From assembly GCA_009801085.1 (NCBI GenBank), contig VNWV01000001.1:930001-994000 (forward strand): a stretch of 64,000 bases of DNA, in the 5' to 3' direction. This document shows, piece by piece, positions 22,701 to 34,124 of the stretch (position 1 is the stretch's first letter; each line of letters begins with the position of its first letter). The notes under the pieces are model-generated. The model worked only from the letters and a program-made list of their open reading frames with translations. It had not been told where the DNA came from and searched no databases. Origin of the DNA: Lasiodiplodia sp. COLG20 (Eukaryota; Ascomycota; Dothideomycetes; Botryosphaeriales; Botryosphaeriaceae). The position numbers were made by a program, and so were the translations under genes.

Positions 22701-23768
22701 TTAGGTAGACGGCAGCTTGTCGATTTTGAGACCCTTTTCCTTAACCCACTCTGGATCAAGGAGCTTGTCTTTGTCCTGGTACAGGAGTTTGTACGCCGTC
22801 CGGATGGTGCCGTCGCTTACACCAGCAACCGGTGCAATCTCCTTTGCCGTTAAAGGCTGGTCAACCAGATAGCTGATCATATAGATGCAGGCGGCACATG
22901 CAGAGAGTGGCGAGCGTCCAGCCAAACAGCCATGCCTCACCATCTCCTCGGCAAGACGTTGGGCCAGCATCTGCACGCGATTGTCCAACCCCAGGGCGTT
23001 GCAGTAGCGAGCGCACAGTTCCGGAGGAGAGGTAGCCTCCTTCGATTTGTACGCGTCGCCCACCATTACCATACCACCGGTGGTGACGACAGTGCCCGAC
23101 TTGTTCTGCTTGTTGAAGAAGGTATCCAGCAGCTTGAAGATGCGGCCGATCTCCTTCTTCGAAACGCCCGTCAACTCATGCAGCTCGCGAAAGGAACGAC
23201 CCTGCTGAGCTTGCCGGCAGGCCAAGAACAAACAGCCAGCGACGATGGTATCGAGCGCCTTGCCCTTGAACAGCTTTGAGTCGTCCGTCATCTTGTACAT
23301 GTGCTTGGCCGTGTCGCTGACTGTATGAGGCAGAAGCCAGCGGTCACACCACTGACCGATCAACTTGTATGCCTGCATAAGCGACTTGTTGCTCTTATCG
23401 GTGCCGGACTTGTTCTGAGCACGATTGAGCTCTCGACTCTTCGCGCCATCCGTGTAGGAGATGTTGGTCGCCAACTGTGAGCCGTTGAGAAGCGGGTTGG
23501 CAGCGTCACCAACACGCGAAGGATCGTCGCCGTTCTGGTCGTCGTTCGAGAACGTTCGCCACTCCGAACGAGTATCCACGACACGGGCAGACAGCACAAG
23601 ACCACAGGATCCACAGACGGTGTCGCCGCTGGAGAATTCCTCAACAAGGTTCGGAGGGTGCTCCTTGCAGTCGGGGCAGATCATGTGGATGTTGAAATTG
23701 TCCACATACTCCTCGTCCTGCTTAATGAGGTTCTCCATAGGACGCACTTCACCCGGAGAGAGGGCCAT
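22701..23768 (-). CDS. SUA7: transcription initiation factor TFIIB
   Basis: Bridges TBP-bound promoter DNA and RNA polymerase II. No intron; 355 residues from the chosen Met (MALSPGEVRPMENL), close to the usual length. The zinc ribbon has C31/C34 (CPDC) and C52/C55 (CGSC), then the B-finger/linker SEWRTFSNDDQNGDDPSRVG. Two cyclin-like repeats follow (~130-220, KLIGQWCDRWLLP to FFNKQNKSG; ~245-335, RYCNALGLDNRVQMLAQRLAEE to YKLLYQDKDKLLDP). The frame stays open upstream to an ATG at 24104 (467 residues in all), adding a basic Arg/Pro/Ser-rich stretch. This is either a 5' UTR or an unusual N-terminal extension. The shorter start fits the family. Confidence 0.93.
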   Translation of the reverse strand: MALSPGEVRPMENLIKQDEEYVDNFNIHMICPDCKEHPPNLVEEFSSGDTVCGSCGLVLSARVVDTRSEWRTFSNDDQNGDDPSRVGDAANPLLNGSQLATNISYTDGAKSRELNRAQNKSGTDKSNKSLMQAYKLIGQWCDRWLLPHTVSDTAKHMYKMTDDSKLFKGKALDTIVAGCLFLACRQAQQGRSFRELHELTGVSKKEIGRIFKLLDTFFNKQNKSGTVVTTGGMVMVGDAYKSKEATSPPELCARYCNALGLDNRVQMLAQRLAEEMVRHGCLAGRSPLSACAACIYMISYLVDQPLTAKEIAPVAGVSDGTIRTAYKLLYQDKDKLLDPEWVKEKGLKIDKLPST

Positions 23769-24430
23769 GGCGGGCTCAGAAATCGACTCGCGACCGGCAG
23801 GACGCTGGGCGGGCTCGAGAAAAAGCGGACGCTGCTGTAGCTCCGGCACACTCGACGATTCAGTGGTGTTGCCAGGTGACGGAGTCGTTCTGCGACGTTT
23901 GGCACGGCGTGGAGACGGCGGATCGAGCGAATCGCCGAAGAAGAGGAGTCCGGCTTCCTTCCAACGGCGGCGGCGACGACGTTCAGCAACGGAGGGCGAC
24001 TCTTTCAGCGGGCAGGTCGGGTTGCAGGTGCGGTCCAGGACAAAGAAGAGGAGAGGTGAAGGGCGACAGGCAACAGGCATATCATCGGGCTGCGGACGGG
24101 CCATCGGAAGTCGGGGCTGAGTAACCGAAAGTATCACGTGACTGTGAATTTGTAAAGCACGACGGGCATGAGAGAAATCGGTCGAAGAATTGCAGGAAGA
24201 GACAGCTCGGAAGGGGCTAAGATATCTACGCCTGCTGCTATTGTGTATCCAGGCCTATTGTGAACCGTGGCTTTTCACATCACATTCACACAGTTTGCTC
24301 TGTTTAGGAACGGGAATTGAGGCAGCGAGGCCCGTGCGTGGGACGCGCGAAGGAAGTTCAACTTCACCCTCCGGCATCGCCTACGACGCCGGAGCTCCAT
24401 CAAGAGAAGCATCACCACCCCCTCGTCATC
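23769..24430. promoter_or_regulatory. shared head-to-head upstream region of TFIIB and ATP14
   Basis: 662 nt between the divergent start codons. The TFIIB frame is open through the first ~370 nt of it. It contains the palindrome TCACGTGA at 24134-24141. Confidence 0.5.
24134..24141. promoter_or_regulatory. TCACGTGA E-box palindrome
   Basis: Perfect 8-bp palindrome containing CACGTG, the type of site bound by fungal bHLH factors such as Cbf1 homologues. It lies ~300 nt upstream of ATP14 and ~370 nt upstream of the canonical TFIIB start. Function is inferred from the motif. Confidence 0.45.
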
Positions 24431-24921
24431 ATGCTTGCTCAGACAATCCGGGCTTCTGTACGTCTCCGCGTGTCTGCCGCCACTGACATTGATGCTGACT
24501 GAAGTCTTCAGCGCCTTTCCGTCGGCCGTCTGGCCCAGCGCAATGCCGTCATGGCGCGCCGTACCTACCTCACGCCTACGGCCGTCCGCCAAGGTATTCC
24601 GACCCAAACATTGCGTTCTCCCATCGCGCGTGGCTGACCCTGCCATCAATTGCAGCCGACCTCGTGCAGGACATGTACCTGCGCGAGCTGAAGAACTACA
24701 AGCCCACGCCCGTCAAGCCCACCGATGCCGAGGGTCACGTCCAGAAGTTCTCCATCCCCAAGGCGCCCCAGTCGCCCGAGGAGGCCGATCTCGCCAGCGA
24801 GCTGAAGGAGTACGAGGCCCAGCAGCCCGAGGTTGAGGGCCAGGCGGCCGCAGGCGAGGCCAAGGCGGTCGAGGAGGACTGGTTTGAGGAGGAGGAAGAG
24901 GCGCCTGCTGCTGCCCACTAA
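24431..24921 (+). CDS. ATP14: mitochondrial ATP synthase subunit h
   Basis: Peripheral-stalk subunit of the F1Fo ATP synthase in the mitochondrial inner membrane. Three exons: 24431-24457, 24512-24593 and 24656-24921, giving 124 residues. The N-terminus (MLAQTIRASRLSVGRLAQRN) is a basic, Ser-bearing mitochondrial presequence. The mature part begins around ADLVQDMYLRELKNYKPTPVK, the family signature, followed by FSIPKAPQSPEEADLASELKEYE and a very acidic end (EEDWFEEEEE). Length and acidity match fungal Atp14. Both donors (GTACGT, GTATTC) and acceptors (TTCAG, TGCAG) are in phase. Confidence 0.94.
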
Positions 24922-26627
24922 GTGCCGGAACAATCCACTGTACAAAAACATCCCGCCGGCCGTCTCATGACGCAATTGAGGCGATAACGCTCCGTCGGAT
25001 AGCCTTTCCAGCGCTCGATTAGGTTATTTAACTGGTCAATTTCCTTCCTCCATCAGACTCTGTTTCGTCATCGATCATCTGCGTAAAAAATGTGTGCTTG
25101 ACATCGACGACATTGTAGGAGCGGTCTGCAGCTGCTCGTTCGAGTCGAAGCATTATTGCAAGGGAGGCAAAGCTCACTCTGACCGCGATATCTCGGCTCT
25201 GGGGCGCGCATGGGACACATCGTTTTTTGAAAACTACGGGAGATAAAACGATGGGTCCATAACATCCTTCGTTCCCCGAGACTGAAGTGCGGCGGGGAGG
25301 CTGGCGGGGGCCGTGTACATGGACCCGACCCGCCGTGTCCAGCGGTCATCTCGGTCCTCGTGCAGCGCAAGCGGCGGTGGGCCGGACCAATTTCCGTAGA
25401 ACATTCTTAAGTCCTGAATTGATGGTCTCCACCCCTCTTATATGCGCGCGGGCGGGGGGATCTCCAGCACACCCACGGATACATGGCAGCCACAAGCCAC
25501 AGCGTCCCGAAGCGCCAACACCGATACTAATGCGGCGGGCTGGTCGCTTGGCCAACAACGGCCGTTCCTGGCGACTCGTATTGCAGGCGTTAATGGCAAG
25601 GCTGGGAGGCGGCTGTCGGCGTTGCGGACGCCCGAGGCAGCCGAGTGGCAGGGCGTCCTGAAATCAAAACTACGCAATCGCGCTGGCGCTGGCGGGAAAG
25701 GCTGCCTGCTGTCCAGAGCGCACAGGCGAAGGGCCGGAGCTCAGCGCTCCTGCACACAACAATTTCTCGAAGGTTGCCCCTAGCCCCGAGCAAGCGGGCC
25801 GTGGTGACGGTGACGGACGCTGCGACGCGACTCGCTCTCGGCGCCGCAGGGCAGCAAAGACGGCGTGTACGGCTGCGGAAACGTAGATCTCTGGGCGAGC
25901 CACCGCCTACGATTCGCCGCAGCGGGCTAAGATGGAGCCAAAAATAATGCTGCTGCGCGCTGCTACTGGCCCACTCAGCCGCTAAGGGTCCGCCAGCCGC
26001 AGCGCGGGCAGCTGGATCTTGAACGCCCGCCCGAGTCTGTGACGACAGGGAGCTGGGAGTCCTCTCCAGCCAATTTGCGCATTTGTTTCAACCTCCCTCC
26101 GCCTCTCCGCCCGCACAATCGCTCCAGGCGTTGGTGCCGCAGCCCGCGACCCTCGTTTCTCCCACCACCGCTCGCTCTCAGCCCTCCGCCCTCGCTATCT
26201 CGCAGCGCGCCCTCCCCCCCAGGACCCACCAGCGCGTGAGCCTTCCTCAGCCTCAGCTCTTCTAGGCAGCCAACTCCTCAACGACCTGCGCGATCTGTCA
26301 TTTCCCCCCCGCCGCTTGCCTGGCGCTCGCGATCCAACACCGGCGGTCGACCCTGAACGCGCGGCAGCTCCGGTTGCGCCTCTCACCTTCGCCCGCGGAC
26401 GATCTTCGAGCGCATCGCGCGGATCCCTGCTTGTCCACTCCCGCGCCGCTCGCCGCCGTTCGTTCTTCTTCCGGGCATCTCGGGCGGGGATCCCCCATCG
26501 TTATCTGCTCACCTAGTCTTGCCACCGGATGATGGGGAGTCGGAGTTAGCCATTGTCTCAGACTCGCTCCCGCTCACCGAGCCGCATTCCTAGCGGAGCA
26601 TTCCATATCGATAGGTATCGTTCCACA
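24922..26627. other. long intergenic region / probable 5' leader of the DUF1765 gene
   Basis: 1.7 kb, GC-rich. The part 26080-26300 is strongly C/T-rich on the plus strand (CCTCC, CTCGC, CCCCCC runs), like a long pyrimidine-rich fungal promoter or 5' UTR. Overlapping open frames on both strands are compositional artefacts with no family resemblance. An in-frame TAG at 26547-26549 precedes the downstream gene, so translation cannot begin earlier in that frame. Confidence 0.55.
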
Positions 26628-29600
26628 ATGGCGGCTGCAAGCATGGCCGCCGCAAGCAGTTCAACGACTCCAGTCATTGGCAGAGACCGGAGCGTATCAG
26701 ACGTCGCCGCTGCCCACAACGTGGTCGACGACCCGCGACCGCCCGAAGCTGTGCATCTCCCCCGCTCGGCAAGCTACACCTACTTTCCCCCGGTCAAGGA
26801 CCTAGAGTACGAGGACTCGTCCGTGGTGGAGCTCAAGGGCAGGATCTCTGAGGCAGAGCTGCACTCATCGAGAGATGAGGATTCGCCCTATTCCTCCAGT
26901 GGAGGCTCAACACCTGAAAACGAACCAGCCGACCCACCAGAAGGAAAGCCATCGCAACCGGTTGATCCGCTGCCCCAAAGATCGAGGCTTTCCCGCTTCT
27001 TCTCCTCGTCGCGCGAGCCTGTGACGTCAGGCGGTCAGGCGAAGGACGGATTGAAGGACAAGAGTACACGCAAGGAGCCCTCGAGACAGCTACAGAAACA
27101 GCCCCCCAAGGAGGTGCGAAAAGAATCCCACAAAAACCCGCAGCAGGAGAGCTCAAAGCAGATTTCAAAGCAGGCGCAGAAACCAGCCCCGAACCACACC
27201 CCAAAAGAGACTTCGAGAGATACTTCGGCAGACACTGCAAAAGACGCCGCAAACCCCACCCCGCAAGAGGCTTCGAGGGAATCGCCGAAGGAGAGCCAGC
27301 AAAAAGAACAAAGCGAGAACGATAAGGAGGAGGAGGAAAAGGAGAAGACGGACAGGGCGGAAGCTGATCAGCAGGCCGTGCCTCCCAAACGGTCGCTTAC
27401 TCATCTTCGACGCAAGTCCTGGGTGCCGTCCAGTGCGAAGGAGTCGTCGCCGAGCAAATCCTCAGGAGAAGATGGAGTAAACGGCAACCGCCCATCTCCC
27501 GAAAAGCGTCGGAGCCTCATCAACACATCCCGGCGCAAATCCATTCTTCGCAAGGATTCCGACCCCCCTCCGGCCGAGGAGGAGCGTGCAGAGCGCCCAG
27601 CTGCCGCAACTAGACGCAAGTCTTTTATACGGAAGGAATCGGAGGGCTCGCCCGCCTCAGAGGACCGTCTCACTTCCCGCGTGTCTCGACGCATGTCCAT
27701 TCTGCGAAACAATTCGGACCGCAAGGAAACGGAGTCACTTCCTGCCGAAGACCCGGCCAGCAAATCTCCTAAGAAAGGCACCGTTCTCACGAAGCGACCT
27801 AGGAAACCGTCGGATGCTTACATCAAGCCAGTAAAGGCTGAAGAGCTTCCACCGATTCCTCCAGTCCCCGAAATACCCAAGTCTCCCATTCCTCCGAAAT
27901 CCCCGTCAATGCCTGCCTCGCCTGTCTTGGGCCAATCGTTCTCTACGGACAGGCTGCCGACACTGATGAGGTCGCCGCCATCGCAAGAATCCGTCATTCC
28001 ACCCTTGCCTAGATCGGTCAACCATGAGAAGCTGAAGACCTTCTCATTAGAAACGCCGAAGAAGAAGGACGAACTGTGGGGGCAATTCAGGAGCCTGGAT
28101 GGAGACTACCAAAAGTTCGTATTGTTTTCGGTTTCCCGTTATTGCGAAGCTAAAAGATCTTCCACGCAGATTCTCATCAAAGTCCATCGCATTGAAAGCA
28201 AATGTTGTACGCCAGAACTTAATTCCATTCCTGCGGACTTATGCAGCACACCCATCAAACAGTAAGCTTCGGCCAGAGGATCTGGACCGCCGCAGCAACA
28301 TTTTGAATAGATGGTGGACCGGCTTGCTGGAGATGATCAATGGGAAAAACAACCAATCCATCTCCGGGTCTGACAGACCGCATATCCTCCAGGCGATAGT
28401 AGGTATCATGGAGCGCCCCGAATGGCGCACGCACCCTTCGCCATTCGCACCTTTGACGGAAAGGCGTGCATCGAGCTTGCCCAGGTCACATTCCTCAACG
28501 TCAGTCGCTTCTATCGAGTCCGACTTCCTGGCCGAATCGGTGCATCACAACGTGCGCAACACTTTCATTCAGAATCTCACGGCACAGATGGGATTTGTGG
28601 TTGAAAAAATGTCTTTGCGAAATGCCCCGGCTAGTTTGGTGAACTTCTGTGGGAAAACATGCGCATACGCCTTCTTCTTCTGCCCTGGCATGGCGGACAT
28701 ACTTGTTAGATTGTGGTCACCCTCTCTGGATGCCATGAGACGGGTTATGGCCGAGTGCAAGATGTCAGACAGGTCGAAGCTCGATGAGACGTCCAAAGTC
28801 ATCCTCCCCAACTTCCCACCGAGCCTCCATTCCCTTGGGTTCACCAATCTTCACAAGACTTTCCGTGAGCTCCGCAAGCCTGCCCCGTTCCCTCTCGGAA
28901 CGGCTAATTTGCCTTGGCATGGGTCGTGGGTGAAGCGATGGTCAGGAACGGAGAGCGATCTTTTCTACGTCTTTAGCAAGTGCTATCATATCCTGATCAC
29001 GGACTTCCTTCCGGAAGGAACGTCGGCAGCCGAGCGACTCTGCGCCCCCGGATTGGTCATGGTCCACGCCCAGATCCTCGCGAACTTGGACGAGACGCTC
29101 CACCGCCATGCAGCGATGACTGCGCCAAAGGAAGAAGATGCGCACTCAACGTCCTCGGTCACGTTTGACGACGTGCTTGCGGACGGCCCGGATGCAGCGG
29201 CTTCGGCTCTTCCAATACCGCCGGCCAACGCCGTTCGGCTGATGGCAGAGAACCGTTTAATTATGCTTCTTCGAGACTTCCTCTCGGCAGGAAGCTCGCA
29301 TTTCCTCACAGCACCTCATATTTTTGCCGCCAGTTTCAGTTCTCTCTTACAAGCAGCCGCTCGTAGGGTCTCAATTTTTGATCATAACGCGTCTTATACC
29401 CTTTGCGATTTTCTGGAAGAAGCTCTTTTGATTTTGCTGCGTTATGAGCGCGCTGCTGACAGACTGGTTGTGGACTGGACGTTTTGGATTTCGGTGTACA
29501 AACGCATGACAGAGAGCCACAACACCACGACGGAGATTCGACTTTTGTCCTTTTTATACAGCGTATGGGGCACGATTGTCGAGGATGAGAAGCGCAAGTC

Positions 29601-30666
29601 TGAGCTCTGTCTCAACTTCTTGCTCGAGCCAGGCTTCTTCGAAAGCCGGTTCAACCACTGGTGCCCCATGCTCCGGGCATACTACATGAGGTTGCTCTGC
29701 TGGAGGATCTCGAGATTCGACGGGGAAGCTACGGACTGTGACTCGTAAGTCATGAGACCGAGCAGAGAGGATTGCGGATGAATTGCTAACGGAAACAGGC
29801 GAATCCTGAAGAGTGTCGAGGAGAGGTTGCAGTCAGTTTGGGCCCACTATCTGTACCTACAGGAAGTGGCACAAACGCGAAACGAGACGCTCCCCTCGAC
29901 GACGCCTTGCAACCCAGCACCCGGACGCCGGCTCCTTATTATACGACACGACGCGCCGCTGTCGCCTGCGAACGGGCCATTTCTCTCATTCGATGGGATC
30001 GTGTCGAATGCGCCTAAAAACCAACAGACAGCGTACGGCAGCCACTCGTCGCTTGAGAGCCAGCTGGGTGACACGAACATCCGGCCGACTTCTGCACTTT
30101 CGATTGCTTCGGATAACTCGGATGCTGGGGAAGAGGACAACGGCAAAAAGCGGTTCAGCTTATTGCGCAATCTCCTGAGCGTTTCCAAGCCGCGCTCGAA
30201 GTCTCGTAGCCCTGAACCGCCGACGTCACGCGAGGGAGCCACGAACGCATCGAATTCGACCAACACTACTCCGGAAGCGGCAGCGAAAAAGCATAACACG
30301 CCAGATGTGCCTCCGCACCGTAGCTACTGCTTCCGGTTTTCGTTAGAATGGGTGCACGACAAGCGCTTCGCAAACCCTGGCCCGATGCGTCTGCTGCCTC
30401 CGCGTCTGCCTCCGGCAGCTCATAACTTCTTGCACGCACAGCGCGAGGAATCGGAAACGGCCAACCCCAAGCCAATCACGAGCGTCAAGCCGGAAGGGCC
30501 AGCCATCACTTCGAGCAAGTATGCAGGACGCGCGCTGGGCGAGTGGGCTATAGTGGTGGGCGAATGCCAGAGCTTCTTCCAACGCAGGAAGGATGAGGGT
30601 GTGCCGAACAACAAGTTGGTCGAGACGCCCACGCTTGGGGTCGAAGTATTCAGGCGACCAGGTTAG
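26628..30666 (+). CDS. DUF1765-domain protein with disordered N-terminal half
   Basis: Three exons: 26628-28114, 28170-29744 and 29799-30666, giving 1309 residues. The start is the first ATG after an in-frame TAG. Residues 1-460 are low complexity: a KQ/KE/PQ-rich stretch (~145-255), then repeated basic-Ser motifs (RRKS). The globular part starts near ANVVRQNLIPFLRTYAAHP and continues with LRPEDLDRRSNILNRWWTGLLEM, LRNAPASLVNFCGKTCAYAFFFCPGMADILVRLW and DFLSAGSSHFLTAPHIF. I recognise this as the fungal DUF1765 family, of unknown molecular function. The C-terminal third has a Ser/Pro-rich linker and a final conserved-looking block (GRALGEWAIVVGECQSFFQRRKDEG). Phosphorylation control is inferred from the motifs. 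Confidence 0.88.
27531..27719 (+). repeat. degenerate protein repeat RR(K/M)S(I/F)(L/I)R(K/N)xS(D/E), three copies
   Basis: Eleven-codon units at 27531-27563 (RRKSILRKDSD), 27612-27644 (RRKSFIRKESE) and 27687-27719 (RRMSILRNNSD). A partial RRKS at 27408 precedes them. Units are spaced by 14-16 codons in the disordered region of the DUF1765 protein. Each unit carries a basophilic-kinase-type site (R-R-x-S). Confidence 0.85.
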
Positions 30667-33073
30667 AACCCTGATCGGCAGGAGAGAGTAGGAAGCAGGA
30701 ATGAAAGTAGCAGAAGTGCAAAAAAGAATCAGGGGAAAAGGGGGGAAGTGAAGCATCCAAGACTGCGTCAACCAGTCTAGTTGTCACATGCTTTCTTCGT
30801 TCGATTCTCATCTCATCTGATAAGTTCTTTTAATGTTTTTCTTCTCGGTCGGATCAGGGCCAACGCATATGATTGCATCACAGGGGCGGGACCTTTTGTT
30901 TTTCTTTTTCCGGGGGGTGGGGGCTCATGGAACATTGCATCTGTCATTCTGGTTGTCCTTCTCTTCTATACTTGGTTTGCTTGTGTAATCACGGGGCATG
31001 GCGTTGGGTTTCTCTGGTCGTTTCTGGCGCGCCACACGTTCCTTTATTTGAAATGATGGCTTAGTGATGGTATTTGGGCCGAGACCTAGCTGTCGGTTGC
31101 TTGGTAGCTTCTGGAAGCTTGGCTGTTGGTACTCAGCAAGGCGCGCAATCAAACTCTGAATTTTATGGTTCTGGGCATTTTGACGCAGTGGAAAATGAGA
31201 TGTACGAGCCCCGCCGGCTTGCATGCTCAGGTGTGACGTGATACATACGAGGGCGGCACGCGCGTTTGCAAGAACGTGGCCTACGGCTAGCACCCGGGTT
31301 GAAAATGGGCCGCGAGGCCAATCGCAGTCAGACACGGGCTTGGCTTGTGAGAAATGAAAGGGAGAGGCCGTGTTACTCTGAGGTTTTCGCCAGCTGAGAG
31401 AAAGAAAATGCAGTCGCGGTGCTACGTGAAGATGCCTCGTGCGCGGCACCCGTGCCCGGGTGGTTTTCGTGATGAAGGGCGCCGCGAGGGAGCAGTCACG
31501 TCGACTTTTAATTTCGCATGCGCGAGGAGAATTCACGGGCAAGCTTATTCGAGAAGCTTATTCTGGGCGGGCAGGAGTTGCTGGGATGAGGTTGCAGTCC
31601 AAATTTAGCAACGCAGAAGCCAGCAAGGTGGCGCACGAGCACCACTGCGCTGCGTGAGTTACAAACGTCGCGGCGCGGATTGGCGCCTGTGGCTGCATTT
31701 TAGCGGTGTTGATGATTTCGGACAATGGATGGAGAGCCGGCCGACTAGCGCAGCAACAAGCGAGCGCGCGCCCCGCCACTGCCGATCGCGCCCGGCCATC
31801 CACCACACCTTACTCCAACCTCCAGCCAACCGCAGCTCATGGATTTGACGGCCCAGAAAGCTTCCATCTCAAGGTCGCCCCCACTGCCCTTGCGCCTCCC
31901 TGTTTCAACACGGCCCTTAAGTTGTTGGCTGCTGACTGACGGTCGTTTTCTAATTTCCTGCCTGATTCAGCCGTGGCGCGGTGCTGTCAGATATCTGCAT
32001 GTCTCGCTGTGTGTCCGCCGCGTCGACCGTCTCCACTTCGGAAGCCCAGCGTAGACCGTATTTCCTCTTTTGGCTCGCCTGCCCGTCTTCCGGATCCACC
32101 GCTGTTCGAGCGTGGCCAGCACACCCTTGGAGCTGAGGTGAGATTCTAAACATGCATCGTCCCGGCAGCCAATCACGCCCGCGCAGATTCTGCTGAGCCT
32201 TCGTGCTGGCGTGAGAACCGCGGCAGCATCGGCCATCCCTTACATGGCTCTAGAAAACCAAGCTTCTGACATGGCAGCTGTGGTAGAGGCCATGTACCCC
32301 GCGGTGCAACTACTGAAGCCACCAAACGAAGCCTCAGCCACCATGAGGGTAAATGTCCCACTGCCTCCGTGCAATTTACCAAGACGAAGGTGGGTCTACG
32401 GAGAAAACACCCCAGGATCCCCCACCCACATCCGTAGCGTCTCGGGACGGCGCTTTTTAGTGGAGACGAGGCCACGCAGATCATCAATATTGCGGCTCAA
32501 TCTCGAGCTGCACCTTGTGGCCATCCATCCATGTCTGTCAGGAAAAGGCCCGACGCTACTGCGTCCTGGTCTTACCGCATCGAGCGCGTGTGCAGAGCAA
32601 GAATTGCCCAGGACTGCAGTGATCATCGCTCAGGCCCATGATACGCATGCTATCTCGCTTGTAGCCTTCTGCTGCACACACCGCTGTCGTCGCTCTGCTG
32701 ATGCCTGCCGTCCCGTTGCCCCTGGCGCAGCCGCCAGCCTGGCAGTTCCGAGATCACACTACCTCGATAGTGCATCGCAATGCGGGTCAGCTAAGCACGC
32801 TCGGTGCTTCGGTGGCAGTGGCCGCCGACCTGTTACTGCGTCTCTAAGCCGTTACGCCGATGGCTGAGCATATCCTAGGCCTGAGTGAGATATATAAAAA
32901 TGACTTCTGCCCTTGACACAAGGGATCTTCTTATTGCAGCATCCACTCCTGAGCCCTGTCACTTCAGCAGATCTTCCGCAGGGCAGCTAATAACTGTCCA
33001 ATCGCCCGCCTCTCCATCGTTTGACCTTTGGGTTTTAATTGACCAGCCTCCCCCTCGCTCATCCCCCATCACC
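30667..33073. other. gene-poor region upstream of the haem peroxidase
   Basis: 2.4 kb with many short overlapping open frames on both strands but none showing a domain, signal peptide with continuing exon, or splice pattern. The first ~300 nt should hold the DUF1765 3' UTR, and the end holds the peroxidase promoter. No transposon remnant was recognised. Confidence 0.5.
32891..32900 (+). promoter_or_regulatory. TATA box candidate for the haem peroxidase
   Basis: TATATAAAAA lies 174-183 nt upstream of the peroxidase ATG. It would give a 5' UTR of roughly 140-150 nt if initiation occurs ~30 nt downstream. Assignment rests on sequence and position only. Confidence 0.45.
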
Positions 33074-34124
33074 ATGCATTTCCCCAAGTCATCCATCGTC
33101 CTCCTCGCTGCCGCCTCCAGCGTGCAGGCCCTCTCCTTCACCGATGTCTCGACCGCCGCCTCGATCCTCAAGCGTGAGGCGTCCGGGCTGGGCAACAACC
33201 TGCTGTCCCTAGTCAGGCGCCAGGACGGCTGCCCAGCTGTGTGGAACGATGTCGCCTCGGAACTGAAGGGCTGGTTTCTCGATGGCGACGGATGCAGCGA
33301 CGACGCAAGAGCTGCTATCCGCTTGGCCTTTCACGACTGCTTCGCCGGTGGTTGTGATGGCTCCAACCTCCTCGCCAAGGAGTACACTCGCGAGGAGAAC
33401 GCAGGACTGGAAAACTTCTCGGTGAAGCTCGCACCTTTGGCGGAACAGTATGATGTTGGAACCGCAGATCTAGTCCAATTCGCTGGTGGTAAGTCACACA
33501 TTCACGCATCCTGGACCGTTTGATACTAATCGAATGGCCAGCCCAAGCAATCGCCACCTGCCCGCTCGGCCCGCGTGTCGCCGTCAAGGTTGGCCGCGCC
33601 GACAATGACATTCCATCTGAAGCGGGCCAGCTTCCTTCCGCAACGGCCTCGGCCTCGACCTTGATCGGCCAGTTTGAAGCTAAGGGCTTCTCCTCCACCG
33701 ACCTAATCGCCCTTGTCGGTGCCCACAGCACCGCGAAACAGTTCTTTGCCAAGCCCGAAAAGGCCGGTCTCAGCATGGATAGCACGCCCGGTACCTGGGA
33801 CACCAAGTTCTACACCCAGACATCGCTTGGAACCGCACCCGTGAGCTTGGATAGCGACGTCAACCTGTCCAAGGATCTTAGAACCATCGTGCAGTGGAGC
33901 TCGTTCAGCTCACAGGCCGTGTGGTCTGCTGCCTTTGTGAGCGCGTAAGTTTAGATCCATTTTGCTTCGACCATCCGAACGCGAGACTGACAATGAGTCA
34001 CAGTTTCAACAAGATGTCTGTCCTGGGCAACGATGCCGGCAGCCTGACGGATTGCACCAACGTCATCAACGCCGCGACCAGCAAGCGTGACATCAAGGCC
34101 GCCCCGATTGCGGACAGGATCTGA
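33074..34124 (+). CDS. secreted haem peroxidase (class II-like, PF00141)
   Basis: Extracellular haem enzyme that would reduce H2O2 while oxidising an organic substrate. Exons 33074-33488, 33542-33944 and 34004-34124 give 312 residues. A signal peptide (MHFPKSSIVLLAAASSVQA) is followed by a short pro-segment ending VRR before QDGCP, a kexin-type cleavage site. Catalytic positions are present: distal R83 and H87 in RLAFHDCF, the ENxGL motif near 109, and proximal H200 in LIALVGAHS. The distal calcium loop reads DCFAGGCDGS, compact and Cys-flanked, unlike the longer Gly-rich loop of the second peroxidase. It is shorter than typical ligninolytic enzymes (~340-370), and manganese or lignin oxidation cannot be claimed. 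Confidence 0.92.

Noticed and set aside
25287..26265. Several overlapping frames on both strands in GC-rich DNA
   Set aside because: Mutually overlapping, Arg/Pro/Ala-biased and without conserved motifs; explained by base composition.
26553..26627. Upstream extension of the DUF1765 frame from a TTG
   Set aside because: There is no ATG between the in-frame TAG at 26547 and the ATG at 26628.
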